Shown: piece after piece, positions 42,928 through 46,185 of the stretch
Numbering within the stretch: the first letter of the stretch is position 1
How the letters are laid out: every line of letters starts with the position of its first letter
From: Ignavibacteriota bacterium
GTDB lineage: Bacteria > Bacteroidota > Ignavibacteria > UBA10030 > SZUA-254
Reading direction: 5' to 3'
Assembly (NCBI GenBank): GCA_016212665.1
Contig: JACREZ010000001.1
Coordinates: 1 to 46,185, forward strand
DNA: 46,185 nucleotides
Notes under the pieces: generated by a model
Told to the model about the DNA's origin: nothing
The model's database searches: none
The model's input: only the letters and a program-made list of their open reading frames with translations
Position numbers and translations under genes: made by a program

Positions 42928-44238
42928 TTACAATCTTGTTAATGCTTGATAATTTGCTTTGATTGTTCGTTCGATTTCCCTCTCGCCATGCGCTAAGGAA
43001 AGAAACGCCGCTTCGTATTGTGAGGGAGGGAGATAAATTCCCCGATTCAACATTTCAGCAAAATACGTAGCAAATTGTTTCGTGTCGGAAGTTCTTGCCG
43101 AGTCTGCATCAACCACTTTCTGTTCGGTAAAGAATAATGTGAACATTGAGCCGACACGGTTGAGTTGATAGCCAAGTCCGAGGTTTTTCAAATTTTCTTT
43201 GATGCCTTCTTCAAGTCGTGAGGCGTTTTGTTCAATGTTCTTATAGATTGATTTATTCTTCGAGAGGATGGAAAGGAGGGTGTAGCCCGCCGCCATCGCA
43301 ATTGGATTTCCTGAAAGTGTTCCCGCCTGATACATCGGTCCCGATGGCGCAACCATCTGCATGATTTCTTTCTTCCCGCCGTACGCTCCAACGGGAAGTC
43401 CGCCACCAATAATTTTTCCAAGTGTAGTCAGATCCGGTTTAATGTTGTACAAATGTTGCGCGCCGCCAAGAGCAACTCGGAATCCTGTCATCACTTCATC
43501 AAAAATCAGGACGATTCCATGTTTATCACAAAGTGAGCGTAATCCTTCAAGAAATCCTTTCTTCGGAGGAATACAGCCCATATTTCCGACAACAGGCTCA
43601 ACAATAATCGCCGCAACCTCACACCCCCGCCCGTCTTTGGCGGGTACACCTCGAACCAGTCGTTCAACAGAACCAATATCATTAAACCGCGCCGTCAACG
43701 TCAATCCGCCAAGCGTTTTCGGAACTCCCGGACTATCAGGAATTCCAAGTGTTTCCGCTCCCGAACCTGCTTTGATAAGAAATGAATCTCCATGTCCGTG
43801 ATAACATCCATCGAATTTGATGATGACATCACGCCCTGTGTACGCGCGGGCAAGTCGAATCGCGCTCATGGTTGCTTCCGTACCGGAGTTGACCATGCGT
43901 ACCATTTCGAGAGAAGGCATCAGTTTGCAAACAAGTTCAGCCATTTTTACTTCAAGTTCTGTCGGTGCGCCGAAACTTGTTCCGTACTTCGCCGCGTCTT
44001 TTATGGCAGAAAGAATTTCCGCGTGCGCATGACCGAGAATCATCGGTCCCCATGAACCGATGTAATCTATGTATTTATTTCCGTCTACATCCCACAGGTA
44101 TGCGCCCTTGGCTTTTTTTATGAAGCGCGGTTCAAGTCCAACCGACTTGAACGCACGAACGGGCGAGTTCACTCCACCGGGAATTCTTGACTTTGCTTTG
44201 GAAAATAGTTTTTTTGAAAGGTTTGTGTTCATATTCAT
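42928..44238 (-). CDS. hemL: Glutamate-1-semialdehyde 2,1-aminomutase
   Basis: 436 residues, the usual length. This PLP enzyme converts glutamate-1-semialdehyde to 5-aminolevulinate, the C5 route to tetrapyrroles. Signatures: [80 protein letters not shown] (Asp for the pyridine nitrogen) and [18 protein letters not shown], whose Lys (about 267) is the Schiff-base residue. It lies downstream of hemB on the minus strand, 66 bases apart, so the two are probably cotranscribed. Another Met two codons in (MNTNLSK) is a possible start. Confidence 0.95.
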   Translation of the reverse strand: MNMNTNLSKKLFSKAKSRIPGGVNSPVRAFKSVGLEPRFIKKAKGAYLWDVDGNKYIDYIGSWGPMILGHAHAEILSAIKDAAKYGTSFGAPTELEVKMAELVCKLMPSLEMVRMVNSGTEATMSAIRLARAYTGRDVIIKFDGCYHGHGDSFLIKAGSGAETLGIPDSPGVPKTLGGLTLTARFNDIGSVERLVRGVPAKDGRGCEVAAIIVEPVVGNMGCIPPKKGFLEGLRSLCDKHGIVLIFDEVMTGFRVALGGAQHLYNIKPDLTTLGKIIGGGLPVGAYGGKKEIMQMVAPSGPMYQAGTLSGNPIAMAAGYTLLSILSKNKSIYKNIEQNASRLEEGIKENLKNLGLGYQLNRVGSMFTLFFTEQKVVDADSARTSDTKQFATYFAEMLNRGIYLPPSQYEAAFLSLAHGEREIERTIKANYQALTRL

Positions 44239-44304
44239 TTACTTGATCGGATATCAATGATTTACAAATGGGAATTACTATAGTTCACATCCCAAATCTC
44301 ATTT

Positions 44305-45288
44305 CTATAGAAGTTTCGCGGCATCCTTTGCAAAGTAGGTAAGAATCATATCCGCACCGGCGCGTTTGATACCGGTGAGCATTTCGAGCATGACGCGTTG
44401 TTCATCAATCCAACCGAGTTTGCTTGCCGCTTTCACCATCGAATATTCACCGCTGACGTTGTACGCCGCAGTCGGCATTTGAAATTCATCTTTCACGCGA
44501 CGGATAATATCGAGATAGGGGAGTGCCGGTTTTACCATCACGATATCCGCGCCTTCTTCGATGTCAACCCGAACTTCACGGAGCGCTTCATTCGAGTTAG
44601 CCGGGTCCATTTGATGCGAGCGACGGTCTCCGAATTGAGGAGTACTTTCCGCCGCTTCACGGAACGGTCCGTAAAATCCAGACGCATACTTTGCCGCGTA
44701 TGACATGATGGGAATGTTATAGAATTTATTCTCATCAAGTATTTGTCTGATTGCTTTCACTCGTCCGTCAAACATATCGGAAGGAGCGACCATATCAGCG
44801 CCTGCCTGTGCATGTGTGAGGGCTTCTTTCGCCAAGAGCTCAATGGAAGGTTCGTTCACGATTTCATCGCCACGAACAATGCCACAATGCCCATGCGAAG
44901 TATATTCGCACAAACAGACATCGGTGATAACAAGGAGTTCGGGGACTTCCTTTTTTATTGCGCGAACTGCCTGTTGAACGATTCCGTGTTCGTCGTACGC
45001 GCCGCTTCCGATTTCATCCTTGTGTTCAGGAATTCCGAACAGAATTACAGCCGGAATGCCAAGTGATTTCACTTCAGCACATTCACGGACAATTTCATCC
45101 ACCGACATTTGAAACACGCCGGGCATCGACGAAACCGGTTTCTTAAATTTCGTACCGGGAACGACAAAGAGTGGATAAATAAAATCGTTTTTTGAAAGTT
45201 CGGTTTCGCGCACCATCGAACGGAGCGTTGCAGTCATTCGTGTGCGGCGGAGACGGGAGAAATGGTTAATAGCCATAATATTTTTCAT
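44305..45288 (-). CDS. hemB: Delta-aminolevulinic acid dehydratase (porphobilinogen synthase)
   Basis: 327 residues. HemB condenses two 5-aminolevulinate molecules to porphobilinogen. The zinc motif [14 protein letters not shown] has three Cys (about residues 122-132), so this is a zinc-type enzyme. The substrate-site lysines lie in [18 protein letters not shown] (about 195-212) and [13 protein letters not shown] (about 248-260). Other signatures are [18 protein letters not shown] and [13 protein letters not shown]. The start could be 45288 ([10 protein letters not shown]) or 45275 (MAINHF); the alignment core begins just after. It begins 2 bases after the toxin gene stop, so hemB translation may be coupled to the toxin-antitoxin pair. 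Confidence 0.95.
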   Translation of the reverse strand: MKNIMAINHFSRLRRTRMTATLRSMVRETELSKNDFIYPLFVVPGTKFKKPVSSMPGVFQMSVDEIVRECAEVKSLGIPAVILFGIPEHKDEIGSGAYDEHGIVQQAVRAIKKEVPELLVITDVCLCEYTSHGHCGIVRGDEIVNEPSIELLAKEALTHAQAGADMVAPSDMFDGRVKAIRQILDENKFYNIPIMSYAAKYASGFYGPFREAAESTPQFGDRRSHQMDPANSNEALREVRVDIEEGADIVMVKPALPYLDIIRRVKDEFQMPTAAYNVSGEYSMVKAASKLGWIDEQRVMLEMLTGIKRAGADMILTYFAKDAAKLL

Positions 45289-45289
45289 G

Positions 45290-45703
45290 TTAAAGATTAT
45301 CTATGATCCAAAGAATTTCTTGTAATGCTATCACAATATCACCATCAAAGTTCATAGGCTCATAACGATTTTTCGGATAATAATGCTTGTGATGTGGAAA
45401 TGTTGTTAAGTGTTTATGATGCGGGGCATTGTCAAAACTAATAACTTGTCTTCCGTTTGAATCTCTGTAAGAATAATGATAAGCAATTGAAAGTCGGAAT
45501 TTTTCAAATTCATATTTTTCCCGAATAGTTAACTTCCCCCCAGAAGTGAATGGGATGGTAACTTCAAGTTTTTCGATTAGGCAAATATTATCAATATCCA
45601 ACTTCATTATGAAATCATCTTTGATAATATCTTCGAAACTTTCACTAACCAGACTCATAATGGAATAGACACGATTCCTAATGAGAGATTCGATATATAT
45701 CAT
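45290..45703 (-). CDS. TumE-like (DUF6516) toxin candidate
   Basis: 137 residues, mainly beta, ending in an amphipathic helix. The histidine-rich segment [22 protein letters not shown] (about residues 89-110) with preceding [12 protein letters not shown] is the hallmark of the DUF6516/TumE family, described as toxins of small two-gene modules. The ATG overlaps the stop of the upstream gene by 4 bases (ATGA), the usual toxin-antitoxin arrangement. It lies directly before hemB. Family assignment is from the motif only; toxicity is inferred. Confidence 0.7.
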   Translation of the reverse strand: MIYIESLIRNRVYSIMSLVSESFEDIIKDDFIMKLDIDNICLIEKLEVTIPFTSGGKLTIREKYEFEKFRLSIAYHYSYRDSNGRQVISFDNAPHHKHLTTFPHHKHYYPKNRYEPMNFDGDIVIALQEILWIIDNL

Positions 45704-45981
45704 CTACTTGAATTTTCTGTTAGTTTATTCAATGCACATACATCACCTGACCAACTAAACAATTCCCCGTCATCAAAATTATCATCCATCTCAAACTCTC
45801 CTCGTTCATAACGCGGGATGAATTCTTCAGAAGTCATCTTGTATTTCGCTTCGTAGCGGGCGATGTTTTCTCGAAGTTCTTGAACAAGTTGTTCTTTTGT
45901 ATGTGTTCCTTTTTGCGCTTCCGCTCGTGCAATAAATTCTTCGTAGGTGAATTTTTTTGATGTTGCTGTTGAGGTATTCAT
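45700..45981 (-). CDS. Probable antitoxin partner
   Basis: 93 residues, highly charged and helical. N-terminal TYEEFIARAEAQKGTHTKEQLVQELRENIARYEAKYKM is followed by an acidic TSEEFIPRYERGEFEMDDNFDDGELFSWSGDV segment. The EEF..RYE.GE pattern is seen in small antitoxin-like proteins next to DUF6516 genes. No helix-turn-helix is evident. First gene of the minus-strand run; overlaps the toxin gene by 4 bases. Confidence 0.6.
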   Translation of the reverse strand: MNTSTATSKKFTYEEFIARAEAQKGTHTKEQLVQELRENIARYEAKYKMTSEEFIPRYERGEFEMDDNFDDGELFSWSGDVCALNKLTENSSR

Positions 45982-46004
45982 AATGTTATTTTTTTTGACG
46001 TGCT

Positions 46005-46032
46005 AATGTACCAAACTCCCTTCATTCAACAA
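46005..46032 (-). promoter_or_regulatory. Candidate promoter for the toxin-antitoxin/hem run
   Basis: On the minus strand TTGTTG (46032-46027), 16 bases, TACATT (46010-46005), with the antitoxin ATG about 24 bases downstream of the -10. The rest of the 204-base edge region to 46185 holds nothing else recognised. Confidence 0.4.
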
Positions 46033-46185
46033 AAAGTTTATTTTTCCTTATCCCCGCTATAGACACCCCAATAATCATGTAACCTATTGAACAATAACGC
46101 GTATGACTGTTAGACGAATTCACCGGATGGGTGAAATATCAGGAAAATAGAACTTTTCACATTGATGCGAATACAAATAGTACCA

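Noticed and set aside
46089-46136. Short frame at the right edge (MTVRRIHRM...)
   Set aside because: Only 15 codons and no ribosome site.

Overview
The window most likely comes from a chromosome of the Ignavibacteria/Chlorobi side of the Bacteroidota-Chlorobi group. The reasons are four large secreted proteins ending in the NYPNPFNPTTTI-type type IX secretion (T9SS) sorting domain, moderate GC content, and sigma70-like promoters (TTGACA-17-TATATT) instead of the TTTG/TAnnTTTG promoters of Bacteroidetes. This is inferred from sequence character, not from a marker gene. No rRNA or tRNA was recognised.

Layout. (1) 1-3567: the C-terminal part of a very large secreted multidomain protein, open at the left edge, possibly a GH57-like glycosidase. 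(2) 3741-10891: a complete six-gene ebo cluster (eboABCDEF). Its relatives in cyanobacteria and eustigmatophyte algal endosymbionts are linked to moving a small metabolite or its precursor to the periplasm. Repeat-filled gaps separate eboA from eboB and eboC from eboD. (3) 10977-12870: two overlapping small unknown genes, a Tag-type 3-methyladenine DNA glycosylase and an exported DinB-fold protein. (4) 13261-27892: four T9SS cargo genes (a repeat/HYR/SdrD-like protein, a sortilin/BNR propeller, a YCF48-like propeller and a secreted metallo-beta-lactamase-fold protein with FN3 domains), each followed by its own strong terminator. Between the second and third lie a small exported protein and two 37-residue membrane proteins. 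(5) 28093-42847: an operon-like run encoding a PilT-like ATPase, a PilM-PilN fusion, a PilO protein with a PilP/GspC-like tail, a short secretin, and a giant lipoprotein of about 3,212 residues made of nine ~341-residue bacterial Ig-like units. (6) 42928-45981, minus strand: a TumE-like toxin/antitoxin pair followed by hemB and hemL, ending on a terminator shared with the giant gene.

How it fits together. The window is rich in envelope and export functions: T9SS substrates, a compact type IV pilus-like inner-membrane complex with its own secretin, and a surface lipoprotein whose repeats resemble intimin/invasin adhesins. The PilT/PilMN/PilOP/secretin/giant-lipoprotein block is the best candidate for an undescribed system. 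The ebo operon is a recognised but poorly understood system; no cargo-biosynthesis genes are visible beside it.
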